NCBI RefSeq assembly: GCF_014652315.1
Contig: NZ_BMYO01000003.1
Coordinates: 124,412 to 188,411 of the forward strand
DNA length: 64,000 nucleotides
Direction of reading: 5' to 3'
Source: Jeongeupia chitinilytica
Lineage (GTDB): Bacteria; Pseudomonadota; Gammaproteobacteria; Burkholderiales; Chitinibacteraceae
This document shows, piece after piece, positions 9,417 through 18,504 of the stretch. A model generated the notes under the pieces. That model saw only the letters and a program-made list of their open reading frames with translations, searched no databases and was not told the origin of the DNA. The translations under genes and the position numbers were made by a program. Each line of letters opens with the position of its first letter. Within the stretch, counting starts at the first letter, position 1.

Positions 9417-9994
9417 CGCTGGTGTGCGGCGTCGACGAGGCGGGGCGGGGGCCGCTGGCCGGCTCGGTCTATGCTGCCGCCGTCATCCTGCCGGTCAATC
9501 ACGGTATCGTCGGGCTGAATGACTCGAAGAAGTTGTCCGAAAAGAAGCGCGAGCAACTGTTTCCGCTGATCCAGCAACGTGCGGTTGCGTGGGCGGTCGC
9601 CAGTGCGAGCGCCGCTGAAATCGACGAGATTAACATCCTGCAGGCCACCTTTCTCGCCATGCGGCGGGCGATCGAAGCCTTGCCCGTGGCGGCCACTTCG
9701 GCGCAGATCGACGGCAACCGGATTCCGCCGCGCTTGACGATTCCGGCGGAGGCCATCATCCAGGGGGATGCCAAGGTGGAGTCGATTGCCGCGGCGTCGA
9801 TCCTGGCCAAGGTTTCGCGTGATCGAGAGGCGCTCGAGCTCGAGGCACGCTACCCGGGTTACGGTATGGCGAAACACAAGGGGTATCCGACCGCGGCGCA
9901 CCTCGAAGCGTTGCAGCGTCTGGGGCCGACCCCGGAGCATCGCCGCAGCTTCGGTCCGGTCAGGGCCTTGCTGTCACGGTCGGACCTGTTCTGA
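9413..9994 (+). CDS. rnhB: Ribonuclease HII
   Basis: RNase HII nicks RNA-DNA junctions, including single ribonucleotides misincorporated into DNA. The 193-aa protein carries the four expected acidic residues: Asp8 and Glu9 in GVDEAGRGPLAG, Asp100 in QIDGN and Asp119 in QGDAKV. The following SIAAASILAKVSRD helix is characteristic. It is the last gene of the envelope operon, overlapping lpxB by 4 nt, a common betaproteobacterial order. Confidence 0.97.
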   Translation: MTLVCGVDEAGRGPLAGSVYAAAVILPVNHGIVGLNDSKKLSEKKREQLFPLIQQRAVAWAVASASAAEIDEINILQATFLAMRRAIEALPVAATSAQIDGNRIPPRLTIPAEAIIQGDAKVESIAAASILAKVSRDREALELEARYPGYGMAKHKGYPTAAHLEALQRLGPTPEHRRSFGPVRALLSRSDLF

Positions 9995-10103
9995 CTGTTG
10001 CAAAAACCGGGGTGATGCAGGCGACGGCGCGCATTAGGCGTTGCCGCGGCGCAAGTGCATCACCGACAATGAACCGACAAAAAATAGCTCAGGGATAGGG
10101 ACG

Positions 10104-10964
10104 ATGTTTGTTGTCATCGGCTACATTTTCATGTGCGCCTGCATTTTCGGGGCCTACGCAGCGCATGGCGGTCATCTGGCCGTGCTTTGGCAGCCCACGG
10201 AAATCGTCATCATCTTTGGCGGGGCGCTTGGTGCAATGATCGTCGGCTACGGCGGCAAGCCGCTCAAGGCGGTCCTGAAATCGCTGCCGTCCCTGTTCAA
10301 GGGGAGCGCCTACAGCAAGGCGTTCTACATGGACCTGTTTGCGCTGATGTTCGAATTGCTGAGCAAGGTGCGCAAGGAAGGCCTGATGTCGATCGAAGCC
10401 GACGTCGAAGATCCGCACAACAGCCCCGTCTTCGCCAAGTACGAGCGGATTGCCAAAGACCATCACCTGATCGAGTTCATCACCGATTACCTACGCCTGA
10501 TGGTCGGCGGCAATCTCAATGCCTTCGAAATCGAGAACCTGATGGATGTCGAAATCGATACCCATCATCATGAAGCCGCCGTGCCGGCCACCGCTATCAC
10601 CAAGCTCGCCGACGGCCTGCCGGCGTTCGGTATCGTCGCCGCGGTCATGGGCGTCGTGCACACGATGGGTTCGCTGCACCTGCCGCCATCGGAGCTGGGC
10701 GGCCTGATCGGTGCGGCACTGGTCGGGACTTTTCTGGGTATTTTGCTGGCATACGGCTTCGTCGGGCCGTTGGCCCAGATCCTCGAACGCAAGGTCGAGG
10801 AATCGAGCCAGGTCCTCAATACCGTCAAGGTGACGCTGCTGGCGAGCCTGAACGGTTATGCGCCCCAGGTGGCGGTCGAGTTCGGCCGCAAGGCGCTGAG
10901 CTCGACCGAACGGCCGTCGTTCAAGGAGCTTGAGGACTTCGTCAAGCAGGCCAAGGCCAAGTAG
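10104..10964 (+). CDS. motA: Flagellar motor stator protein MotA
   Basis: MotA forms the stator ring that couples ion flow to flagellar rotation. The 286-aa protein has four hydrophobic segments, the large cytoplasmic loop between the second and third, and the conserved LADGLPAFGIVAAVMGVVH region before the third helix. ATG 10104 follows the purine-rich AGGGATAGGG ribosome-binding site. An upstream in-frame ATG (10041) would add 21 non-conserved residues. motB follows after 15 nt. I saw no convincing sigma-28 promoter in the 109-nt upstream gap. Confidence 0.95.
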   Translation: MFVVIGYIFMCACIFGAYAAHGGHLAVLWQPTEIVIIFGGALGAMIVGYGGKPLKAVLKSLPSLFKGSAYSKAFYMDLFALMFELLSKVRKEGLMSIEADVEDPHNSPVFAKYERIAKDHHLIEFITDYLRLMVGGNLNAFEIENLMDVEIDTHHHEAAVPATAITKLADGLPAFGIVAAVMGVVHTMGSLHLPPSELGGLIGAALVGTFLGILLAYGFVGPLAQILERKVEESSQVLNTVKVTLLASLNGYAPQVAVEFGRKALSSTERPSFKELEDFVKQAKAK

Positions 10965-10979
10965 CCGGAGAGATGAGCG

Positions 10980-11867
10980 ATGAGTGACGAATCGCAACGG
11001 CCCATTGTCGTCAAGCGCGTAAAAAAAGGCGGCCATGGCCATCACGGTGGCGCCTGGAAAATCGCCTACGCCGACTTCGTGACCGCGATGATGGCCTTCT
11101 TCCTGTTGATGTGGCTGCTTGGTTCGGTGTCCAAGGGCAACCTCAAGGGGATTGCCGACTACTTCTCGAACCCGCTCAAGGTCGCCAGCCGCGGCGGCGA
11201 AGGGGCCGGTGATGCCGATTCGCTGGTCAAAGGTGGTGGGAAGGACTTGTCACAAAAAACGGGTCAGCTCAAAAAAGGCACGCCGACCATCGAGGATCAG
11301 CAGAAGGACAAAAACCGGCTTTCGGCACTGAAAAAGAAGTTCGAAACGCTGATGAATGACAAGGCCAAGAAAAACAGCAAGCTGGCCCAGTTCAAGGACC
11401 AGCTGCGACTGGATATGGTTGCGGAAGGCTTGCGCATCCAGATCGTCGACAAGCAGAACCGGCCGATGTTCAAGTCCGGCTCCAGCGAGCTGGAGCCGTA
11501 CGCAGCAGAAATCCTCGATGAAATTGCGCAACTGCTGAATGATGTGCCCAATTCGGTATCGATATCCGGTCATACCGATGCCCAGCAGTATGCCAGCGGC
11601 CAGCGCGGCTTCAGCAACTGGGAGCTGTCGGCGGATCGGGCCAATACGGCGCGGCGCGAGCTGATTCACGGCAGCCTGTCCGAGCAAAAGGTCTTGCGCG
11701 TCAACGGCTTTGCCGACGAGGTGCCGCTGGATGCCGGCAACCGCCTTAACCCGGTGAACCGCCGCATCAGTATTGTCGTGCTCAACAAAGAGGCAGAAGG
11801 CGACATCCGGGAGCAGGCTGGCATGTCAGCCAGCGAGGCGAGTGCACCGCAGCAAGCAGGCGCATGA
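10980..11867 (+). CDS. motB: Flagellar motor stator protein MotB
   Basis: MotB anchors the stator to peptidoglycan and carries the ion-binding aspartate. The 295-aa protein has a basic N-terminus, one membrane helix starting IAYADFVTAMMAFF with the critical Asp32, a linker rich in Lys/Gly, and a C-terminal OmpA-like domain (about 150-270) with SGHTD and the NRRISIVV ending. The stop overlaps the next gene by 4 nt (ATGA), so the downstream methyltransferase run could be expressed from the mot transcript. Confidence 0.95.
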   Translation: MSDESQRPIVVKRVKKGGHGHHGGAWKIAYADFVTAMMAFFLLMWLLGSVSKGNLKGIADYFSNPLKVASRGGEGAGDADSLVKGGGKDLSQKTGQLKKGTPTIEDQQKDKNRLSALKKKFETLMNDKAKKNSKLAQFKDQLRLDMVAEGLRIQIVDKQNRPMFKSGSSELEPYAAEILDEIAQLLNDVPNSVSISGHTDAQQYASGQRGFSNWELSADRANTARRELIHGSLSEQKVLRVNGFADEVPLDAGNRLNPVNRRISIVVLNKEAEGDIREQAGMSASEASAPQQAGA

Positions 11868-12613
11868 CCGTCATTTTTCGTATCGTTCTGCTGCAGTGCG
11901 TCGCGCTGGGAGTGACGTTGCTGGCGCAATGGTGGATGCCTGTGTCGGCGCCGGTCCTGATGGGTTTCGCCTCGCTTGCTGGCGGTGGATTGGCTGCACT
12001 TCACTTTCGGCGCTGGTGGATGGCATTGTTGAATGCGGTGATGCCGCCGGTAGGTTTGCTGGCGCTTTCAGGGAATATCCCGTCGTGGTTCTGGCTGGTG
12101 GCCGCCATCCTGACCTGGGCGATCGGCGCCGGCGCATTCCGGTCGCGGGTGCCGCTCTACCTGTCGAACCGCGGTGCGTTGCGACAACTCGAGCCGCTGA
12201 TTCCCCAAGGGGCGCACGTCATCGACCTTGGCGCCGGCACCGGGACGGTGCTGGCCTGGCTGGCGCGCAGACGCCCTGATCTGCGTCTCACCGGCGTCGA
12301 ACTGGCGTGGTTGCCGTGGTGTGCCGGCTGGTTGCGCCTTCGCAAGCGCGGCGTGAACTGGCATCGGGCGGACGCCTTTGCGATCGACCTCGCGGCGTAC
12401 GATGTGGTCTACGCCTATCTGTCGCCAGCGCCGATGGCGGCGCTATGGAACAAGGCGCGCGCCGAAATGGCAAGCAGCGCCATACTGATCAGTAACAGCT
12501 TTGAAATCGATGGCGTTCCGCCGCATGCAAGGCATCCGGTCGGTGACTGGAAACAGAGTGAGTTGCTCGTATGGCATCCCAATTCGCAGACTCGTCCGGT
12601 AGCCGGCGCATGA
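11864..12613 (+). CDS. Class I SAM-dependent methyltransferase with N-terminal membrane segments
   Basis: This 249-aa protein begins with about three hydrophobic helices (residues 5-25, 32-47, 60-92) and then a Rossmann-type methyltransferase domain. Motif I, VIDLGAGTGT, spans about 119-128. The acidic residue ending strand beta-2 is Glu in LTGVELAW. The later YDVVYAYLSP segment replaces a typical motif IV. The substrate is not evident. It overlaps motB and the following gene by 4 nt each, so it is translationally coupled on both sides. Confidence 0.75.
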   Translation: MTVIFRIVLLQCVALGVTLLAQWWMPVSAPVLMGFASLAGGGLAALHFRRWWMALLNAVMPPVGLLALSGNIPSWFWLVAAILTWAIGAGAFRSRVPLYLSNRGALRQLEPLIPQGAHVIDLGAGTGTVLAWLARRRPDLRLTGVELAWLPWCAGWLRLRKRGVNWHRADAFAIDLAAYDVVYAYLSPAPMAALWNKARAEMASSAILISNSFEIDGVPPHARHPVGDWKQSELLVWHPNSQTRPVAGA

Positions 12614-13908
12614 GTGTGCCGCCGGCCCGCTTCGAGGTGCCGCTTCCTGCATTGCTGGCGACGCGCGAGCGACTGGCTGCCATGTTGCGACGGGCGGAGC
12701 GGATCAAGCCTGCGGAGGTCGCCGAAGTCGTGCTCACCGATCCGCTGCTGACCGCGACCGTGCTGCGCGATATCAGTCGCCGCCCTCGAACGAGCGTCAG
12801 TGTCGACGTGACCTCGATCGAGGCCGCAGTGATGCTGTTTGGGGTCCTGCCGTTTCTGGAGCGACATGCCCGTGGCGTGGTGCTCGAAACGCAGCTGGCC
12901 GGCGATGAAGAGCGTCTGGGTCGTTGTCTGGCGCTGGTGTCGCGTGCTCAGCTGGCCGCCAGAACCGCCCGGCGTGCCGCGGTCGAACGCATGGATGCCC
13001 GGCCGGAAGAACCGCAGGTCGCGGCCTTGCTTGCCTCGCTGGTGGAACTGCTGACGCAGCTGTTTGGCGAGGAGCCGGGGTTGCAGTGTGCCGACCTGCT
13101 GCAGGCGTGGCAGTTTCCCGAGGCGCTCTGCCAGCTGTGTACAGACGGCGAGCCGGTTTCGCACCGGCAGCAGCTGCAGCAGGCGTTGCTGGCCCTGGTT
13201 CGAGCGCTCGAGTCCGGCTGGTGGCTCGACGCCGTGACCGACGCGTTGCAAGAGGCCGCCATTGCGCTGGATCGCCCGGAAGAGCTGGTCTGGCAACTGG
13301 TCCGGGAGTCGCTGCTGGCGCATGCTCGCGCGCCCCTGGCCGCCATGGTCATGCCGCCGGCGCGCTGGCTGCCGATGCTGCCCGGGGCGTGGCCGCGCGC
13401 CGCGCCGACCAAGGATGTGCTGGCGGAGCGGATGCAGGCGCTGCATCTGGCCGGTTTGCAGGGCTTGCCGGCGAACCAGATCATGCGTCTGTCGGTGCAG
13501 GCTTTGCGGGAAGGGCTGCAGATGCGGCGGGTGCTGCTGGCAATTCCGCAGGAGCGGCAGCTGTTGGCGCGTTTCTGCATCGGCGCCGACGACAATGATC
13601 CGTTGCGTGCCTTTGCCTTGTCGATGGACGAGCCGCAGCTGTTTTCCCAGCTGATGCGAAAGCCGCAAGCAGTCTGGCTGAGCGCCGAAAGCCGGCCGCA
13701 GTTGCTGCCGCAACTTGGCGGTGCCGTGCTGGCGACCGTTGGTTCCGCGGATTTCTGCGCGATGTCGCTGTTCGTCGGAGACAAACCCGTCGGCATGCTG
13801 TTTGCCGACCGGCCGGAATCGATGCCGATCGACGCGCAGGTCTATCAACACTTCAAACAAATCTGCCAGCTGACGAGTCGCGCACTTGCCAGCCGGACCG
13901 TGCCGTAA
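12610..13908 (+). CDS. HDOD-domain protein with C-terminal GAF-like region
   Basis: The 432-aa product has an N-terminal HDOD-type helical region (about 10-210; a LTDPLLTATVLRD element is visible) and a C-terminal segment (about 310-425) resembling GAF sensor domains. HDOD proteins are regulatory and lack the HD phosphohydrolase metal residues. Partners are unknown here, though proximity to motAB makes a signalling role plausible (inference). ATG 12610 gives an exact ATGA overlap with the upstream gene; an alternative ATG at 12571 would add 13 residues. Confidence 0.65.
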   Translation: MSVPPARFEVPLPALLATRERLAAMLRRAERIKPAEVAEVVLTDPLLTATVLRDISRRPRTSVSVDVTSIEAAVMLFGVLPFLERHARGVVLETQLAGDEERLGRCLALVSRAQLAARTARRAAVERMDARPEEPQVAALLASLVELLTQLFGEEPGLQCADLLQAWQFPEALCQLCTDGEPVSHRQQLQQALLALVRALESGWWLDAVTDALQEAAIALDRPEELVWQLVRESLLAHARAPLAAMVMPPARWLPMLPGAWPRAAPTKDVLAERMQALHLAGLQGLPANQIMRLSVQALREGLQMRRVLLAIPQERQLLARFCIGADDNDPLRAFALSMDEPQLFSQLMRKPQAVWLSAESRPQLLPQLGGAVLATVGSADFCAMSLFVGDKPVGMLFADRPESMPIDAQVYQHFKQICQLTSRALASRTVP

Positions 13909-14699
13909 TGCTCCAAGACCTTATTCAGTCCGCCCAGAATCCGCTCTACAAGCAGCTGCACAAGCTCGCAACGCAACGCCGCGACCGGCTCAAGCTCGGT
14001 TTGACGCTGCTCGACGGCCCGCATCTGATCGACGCCGCACTCTCGGCAAACTGGCCACTGCAACGGCTGATCGTGACCGAGGGCGGCATGCAGCGGCCCG
14101 AGGTGGCGCAGTTGCTCGCCCGGGCGGGGTTGCCGGTGCATCCGATGGCCGACATGCTGTTTGCCACGCTGACCGAATTGCCGAGTCCGACCGGCGTGCT
14201 GGCACTGACCGCGATTCCCGTTGCGCCGGCCGCCAGAACGAACGGTTTCGTGTTGTTGCTTGACGGCATTCAGGATCCCGGCAACGTCGGAACATTGCTG
14301 CGCACCGCGGCTGCGGCAGGGGTCGATCAGGCGTGGCTGTCCCCCGGGTGCGCCGACGCGTGGTCGCCCCGGGTGCTCCGCGCCGCAATGGGCGCGCATT
14401 TCGTGCTGCCGCTGATCGAGCGCGCGCCGCTGGGGGCGTTGCTCGACGGCTTTGCCGGCCCGCTGGCAGCGACGTTGCTCGACGGCGGGGTCGATCTCTA
14501 TCAGGCTGATCTGGTCGGCGATCTGGCGCTGGTGCTCGGTGCAGAGGGGCTCGGTGTGTCCCCGGAACTGGCTGCGCGCGCCGGCAAGCGCTTGCGCATT
14601 CCGATGGCCGCCGGCATCGAGTCATTGAACGTGGGTGCTGCTGCGGCGATCTGCCTGTACGAGCGCGTGCGGCAGCTTGGCGGTGTGCCGCGGGTATAA
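13908..14699 (+). CDS. TrmH/SpoU-family RNA 2'-O-methyltransferase
   Basis: The 263-aa protein is a SPOUT RNA methyltransferase. It has an N-terminal RNA-binding substrate domain with the typical start (NPLYKQLHKL, then LDGPHLI), and a C-terminal knot domain with LLDGIQDPGNVGTLLRTA (about 117-134), LVLGAEGLGVS and IPMAAGIESLNVGAAAAI. These are motifs 1-3 of the family. The RNA target (rRNA or tRNA) cannot be fixed from sequence. Start ATG 13908 overlaps the preceding stop by 1 nt. Confidence 0.9.
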   Translation: MLQDLIQSAQNPLYKQLHKLATQRRDRLKLGLTLLDGPHLIDAALSANWPLQRLIVTEGGMQRPEVAQLLARAGLPVHPMADMLFATLTELPSPTGVLALTAIPVAPAARTNGFVLLLDGIQDPGNVGTLLRTAAAAGVDQAWLSPGCADAWSPRVLRAAMGAHFVLPLIERAPLGALLDGFAGPLAATLLDGGVDLYQADLVGDLALVLGAEGLGVSPELAARAGKRLRIPMAAGIESLNVGAAAAICLYERVRQLGGVPRV

Positions 14700-14700
14700 T
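14695..14700 (+). promoter_or_regulatory. Possible -10 element upstream of the 14728 gene
   Basis: A perfect TATAAT overlaps the stop codon of the TrmH-type gene and lies 27 nt before ATG 14728. No strong -35 is visible at the usual spacing, so this is only a candidate internal promoter for the hypothetical-ung-ROK genes. Confidence 0.35.
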
Positions 14701-14727
14701 CGCCGTTTTAAAGTCCGGCCTGAACGC

Positions 14728-15213
14728 ATGAGTGCATTTCCCGAAGGTGTCTGCTTCGACGCCATTTTGCCGCTGGTCTGGCAGCCCGATGCGCGTTGGC
14801 AGCCGTTCGAAGTGGCGCGCTATCTCGATGTCCTGGCTGATTTCGACGTCACCGAGCGTGCCGAGCCGATTTCGGCCGAGCAGGGCAGACTCGATCTGCA
14901 GCTGATCTGGCTGGCGCGACTGGCCAACCCCATCTTGCCGGCGCCGGCGGGCGTCACGGTCGGGCTGGAGTTCGTCCGTTGGCAAGGGGGCGGTGTCAGC
15001 ATCGGCGAGCGCGGCTGCCTGTCGATCGCGCCCGGTGAGGCGTTGCCGCATCTGCTGGCGCTGCCGGCAGAAATTGTCGCGATCGATGCGGCGATGGCAA
15101 CGGTTACGGCGCGATGGCAGCTTGATCATCCGGCGGCCCGTGATGCGTTCGAGCGCTATGTGTTTCGCCGGCATCGGGAGCAGATCCGCCACGATCGCGA
15201 GGCGAAATCGTGA
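14728..15213 (+). CDS. Hypothetical protein, 161 aa
   Basis: I do not recognise this gene. The 161-aa product is acidic in its first half, has a hydrophobic beta-rich middle (NPILPAPAGVTVGLEF) and ends in a basic, charged helix (FRRHREQIRHDREAKS). There is no signal peptide or membrane segment. The RxxxR and DxSxxG signature of PilZ domains was looked for and not found. It sits between an RNA methylase and ung, and its stop overlaps the GTG start of ung, so it is co-translated with ung. Codon use matches the core genes, which supports a real gene. Confidence 0.6.
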   Translation: MSAFPEGVCFDAILPLVWQPDARWQPFEVARYLDVLADFDVTERAEPISAEQGRLDLQLIWLARLANPILPAPAGVTVGLEFVRWQGGGVSIGERGCLSIAPGEALPHLLALPAEIVAIDAAMATVTARWQLDHPAARDAFERYVFRRHREQIRHDREAKS

Positions 15214-15896
15214 GCGCCCTGGCAGATCAAGTCCCCGCGGCATGGCGGGAGGCGCTGGCGCCGGTCAGTGAGAGTGCCGGATTCGCAAGCCTGTCGGCTT
15301 TCCTCGATGCGGAACTGGCGGCCGGCAAAACCGTCCATCCGCCGCGCGAACACTGGTTTGCCGCGCTTGCCGAGTTGGCGCCGAACGACGTTCGCGTCGT
15401 GATTCTCGGGCAAGATCCCTATCATGGCGCCGGCGAGGCGCATGGCTTGAGCTTTTCGGTGCCGTACGGGGTGAAAACGCCGCCGAGCCTGCGCAACATC
15501 TGGCAGGAGATCGCGCGTGACCTTGGCATCACCCCGCCGCAGCACGGCAATCTGAAGGGCTGGGCGAGGCAGGGTGTGCTGCTGCTGAACAGCGTCCTGA
15601 CCGTCGAGGCTGACAGGGCCGGTTCGCATGCCAAACGTGGCTGGGAGGCCGTGACCGACGCGGTGATCCGCGAGCTGGCGCAGCGCCATGACGGGCTTGT
15701 GTTCATGCTCTGGGGTGCCTACGCGCAAAAGAAAGCCGGTCATGTCGATGCGGGCCGGCATTGCGTGCTCGAATCGGCACACCCGTCGCCACTGTCGGCC
15801 TATCGCGGCTTCCTCGGCAACGGCCATTTCTCTGCGGCCAACGCCTATCTCGAACAACACGGAAAGGCGCCCATCAACTGGGCGCGAGTCGAATGA
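15210..15896 (+). CDS. ung: Uracil-DNA glycosylase
   Basis: Ung removes uracil from DNA, starting base-excision repair. The 228-aa family-1 enzyme has the water-activating motif GQDPYH (residues 67-72, Asp69) and the DNA-intercalating motif HPSPLSAYRGF (from 191). The chosen start is GTG 15210, which overlaps the preceding stop as GTGA; no good internal ATG precedes the conserved region. The stop overlaps the ROK kinase start by 4 nt. Confidence 0.96.
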   Translation: MSALADQVPAAWREALAPVSESAGFASLSAFLDAELAAGKTVHPPREHWFAALAELAPNDVRVVILGQDPYHGAGEAHGLSFSVPYGVKTPPSLRNIWQEIARDLGITPPQHGNLKGWARQGVLLLNSVLTVEADRAGSHAKRGWEAVTDAVIRELAQRHDGLVFMLWGAYAQKKAGHVDAGRHCVLESAHPSPLSAYRGFLGNGHFSAANAYLEQHGKAPINWARVE

Positions 15897-16780
15897 GCCA
15901 GAAACTACTGAGTTTTGATATCGGCGGTACGCAGATCAAGTACGGCATCGTCAGCGACAGCGGCGAAGTGCTGCTTGCACACTCGGTGCCGACGCAGGCG
16001 CAGGAGGGGGGCGCGGCCTTGCTCGACCGCCTGGTTGCCTTGGCGCGACCGGTCGTTGCGCAAAACGAGGTGTGCGGCATCGCCATCAGTTCGCTCGGTC
16101 TGGTCGATGCAGAAAGCGGTCGGATTCTTGGCGCTGCCGAAGCGGTGCCGGACTATGTCGGCATGTCGCCAAAGCGGGCGCTCGAGACGGCGTTCGGTCT
16201 GCCGGTCACGATCGAGAACGACGTCAACTGCGTTGCGCTGGCCGAAGGCTGGCAGGGTTCGGCCAAGGGCATCAGGCACTACATTGCGCTGGCGATCGGT
16301 ACCGGCATCGGTGGCGGCATCGTCATCGACGGCAAGTTGTACCAGGGCGCGCGCTCGGCCGCCGGCGAGTGGGGCTATATGCGCATTGCCGACCGTTGCT
16401 GGGAAAACCACGCATCGATGCGCGGCCTCGTCACCGAGGCCATCCGCGTCAGTGGCCGTAGCGACTGGGATGGCCGGTCGGTGTTCGCTGCGCGCGATGC
16501 CGGCGACGCGCAGATGGGGCGCGTCGTTGAAGAGTGGCTCGATCTGCTGGCGACGGGCATCGTCAACCTGATCTATGTGCTTAACCCGGAGCGCGTGATC
16601 GTCGGTGGCGGCATCAGTAGCCGCGGCGAGCGTTTCCTGAACGAGCTGCATGCCGCGATCAGCGTGCGCATCGAGCCTGGCTTCCGCAACATGAGTGACG
16701 TCGTGCTTGCCAGTGCCGGCAACAATGCCGGCATGATCGGCGCGGCGCGCAACTGGTTTCAAAGCAAGCGGCTGTTCTGA
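15893..16780 (+). CDS. ROK-family sugar kinase
   Basis: ROK kinases phosphorylate hexoses or amino sugars with ATP. The 295-aa protein has the phosphate-binding DIGGT (9-13), the catalytic region IENDVNCVA with Asp109, and IGTGIGGGIV (about 134-143). The cysteine-rich zinc motif of most ROK kinases is not intact: around residues 160-178 it reads GYMRIADRCWENHASM with one Cys. It is followed 31 nt later by a GH9 enzyme, suggesting it phosphorylates a released sugar such as glucosamine (inference). Confidence 0.85.
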   Translation: MSQKLLSFDIGGTQIKYGIVSDSGEVLLAHSVPTQAQEGGAALLDRLVALARPVVAQNEVCGIAISSLGLVDAESGRILGAAEAVPDYVGMSPKRALETAFGLPVTIENDVNCVALAEGWQGSAKGIRHYIALAIGTGIGGGIVIDGKLYQGARSAAGEWGYMRIADRCWENHASMRGLVTEAIRVSGRSDWDGRSVFAARDAGDAQMGRVVEEWLDLLATGIVNLIYVLNPERVIVGGGISSRGERFLNELHAAISVRIEPGFRNMSDVVLASAGNNAGMIGAARNWFQSKRLF

Positions 16781-16811
16781 CCTCCAATAACAACCAAGGG
16801 CGAGACTGATC

Positions 16812-18503
16812 ATGAAAATCCTGTTCAACCACCTGGGCTTCGAGCCGCAGACCCGCAAGCAGGCATTGATCGAAGCGCCGGCCGATGCCGCGCTGACGAC
16901 ATTCGCCATTCATGACGCCGAAACGCGCGAGTGCGTGCATCGCGGTGCGGTTCGCGCCGAAGGTGGCGTGGCCCGCTGGAAGAACTGGCACTTCTGGTCG
17001 GCCGACTTCTCGGCACTGACCACCCCGGGCGAGTACTTCATCGTGGTCGACGGCGTGACCCCGGCGCTGGTATCGCACACTTTCGCGATCGGCGAAGGCC
17101 TGTTCGGTGAGCTGCTGCTGTCCGACATCATCCATTACATCAAGGGCCAGCGCTGTACCGGGCTGTACGACCTGGCCGACCGGTCCCGGCCGAAGTGGGG
17201 TTCGGACGAGCGTCGCGACGTGCACGGCGGCTGGTATGACGCTTCGGGTGACTGTTCCAAATACCTGAGTCACCTGTCGTTTGCGCAGTTCATGAACCCG
17301 CAGCAGACGCCGCAGGTCGTCTGGAACCTGATCGACGGTCTCGCGCAGCTGCCGGATCAACCGAAGTGGTTCAACGAGCGCATCGTTGACGAAGCGCTGC
17401 ATGGTGCCGATTTCCTCGTTCGCATGCAGGATCCGGCCGGTTACTTTTACATGACCGTCTTCGACCAGTGGAGCAAGGACGAAAACCGTCGCGACATCTG
17501 CGAGTACAAGACGCAGAAGGGGGACAAGTACGACACCTACCAGTCCGCCTGGCGCCACGGTGCCGGCAGCGCGATTGCCGCACTGGCACGGGCATCGACG
17601 CTGGGGCGTGACGGCGAAGGGTTTGCCCGTGCCGATTACCTCAAGGCTGCGCGGACCGGGTTTGCCCATCTCGAGGCCAACAACATCGCTTATCTGGAAG
17701 ATGGCGTCGAGAACATCATCGACGACTACTGCGCGCTGCTGGCCGCAACCGAGCTGCTGGCGGTGACCGGCGACGGTGTCTATGCCGATGCCGCGACGCG
17801 CCGGGTGCTGAACCTGCTCGAGCGCCAGCAGATGGAGGGCTGGTTTGCAGCCGATGCAGCGGGCGAACGCAGCTATTTCCATGCCGCGGAGTCCGGTCTG
17901 CCGTACATCGCACTGATGCGATATCTGGAGGTCGTACCGGCGAGCCCGCTGGCCGGCCGCATTCGCGAAACGCTGCGCAATGCGTACGAGTACGAGCTGC
18001 GCATCACCGGTGAGGTGACGAATCCGTTCGGTTATCCGCGTCAGTACGTCAAACTGCCGGGGCAGGATGCCAAGGTGCAGTTCTTCATTCCGCACGACAA
18101 CGGCACCGGCTACTGGTGGCAGGGTGAAAATGCCCGGCTCGGCTCGGTGGCTGCGTCGGCTGGCCGTGCTGCAGCGCTGTTTGCCGGCGAAGGCGATCTG
18201 GCTGACCGTATCGCGGCCTACGGCCAGAATGCGCTCGACTGGGTGCTGGGCGCCAATCCGTACGATGCCTGCATGCTGCAAGGCTGGGGGCGCAACAACC
18301 CGCGTTACGAGCCGGGCTACTACAATGCGCCCGGTGGCGTGTGCAATGGCATTACCGGCGGCTTCGACGACGATCAGGACATCGACTTCAAGAAATCTGC
18401 CGATGCGACCATGGCACACAGCTGGCGCTGGACCGAACAATGGATGCCGCACGGCGCGTGGCTGTTCCTCGCGCTGTGCACCCGACTGAAAAAGGAAAAC
18501 TGA
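16812..18503 (+). CDS. Glycoside hydrolase family 9 enzyme, probably cytosolic exo-acting
   Basis: The 563-aa protein has an N-terminal immunoglobulin-like CelD_N region (about 1-95) and a GH9 (alpha/alpha)6 catalytic domain. The usual DAGD acid pair appears as DASGD (Asp143, Asp147). The C-terminal catalytic region reads SWRWTEQWMPH with Glu542. There is no signal peptide. Cytosolic GH9 enzymes of this type in Vibrio and Photobacterium are exo-beta-glucosaminidases in chitin/chitosan-oligosaccharide use. With the adjacent ROK kinase I infer processing of imported amino-sugar oligomers; cellodextrin cleavage is the alternative. Confidence 0.85.
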   Translation: MKILFNHLGFEPQTRKQALIEAPADAALTTFAIHDAETRECVHRGAVRAEGGVARWKNWHFWSADFSALTTPGEYFIVVDGVTPALVSHTFAIGEGLFGELLLSDIIHYIKGQRCTGLYDLADRSRPKWGSDERRDVHGGWYDASGDCSKYLSHLSFAQFMNPQQTPQVVWNLIDGLAQLPDQPKWFNERIVDEALHGADFLVRMQDPAGYFYMTVFDQWSKDENRRDICEYKTQKGDKYDTYQSAWRHGAGSAIAALARASTLGRDGEGFARADYLKAARTGFAHLEANNIAYLEDGVENIIDDYCALLAATELLAVTGDGVYADAATRRVLNLLERQQMEGWFAADAAGERSYFHAAESGLPYIALMRYLEVVPASPLAGRIRETLRNAYEYELRITGEVTNPFGYPRQYVKLPGQDAKVQFFIPHDNGTGYWWQGENARLGSVAASAGRAAALFAGEGDLADRIAAYGQNALDWVLGANPYDACMLQGWGRNNPRYEPGYYNAPGGVCNGITGGFDDDQDIDFKKSADATMAHSWRWTEQWMPHGAWLFLALCTRLKKEN

Positions 18504-18504
18504 T

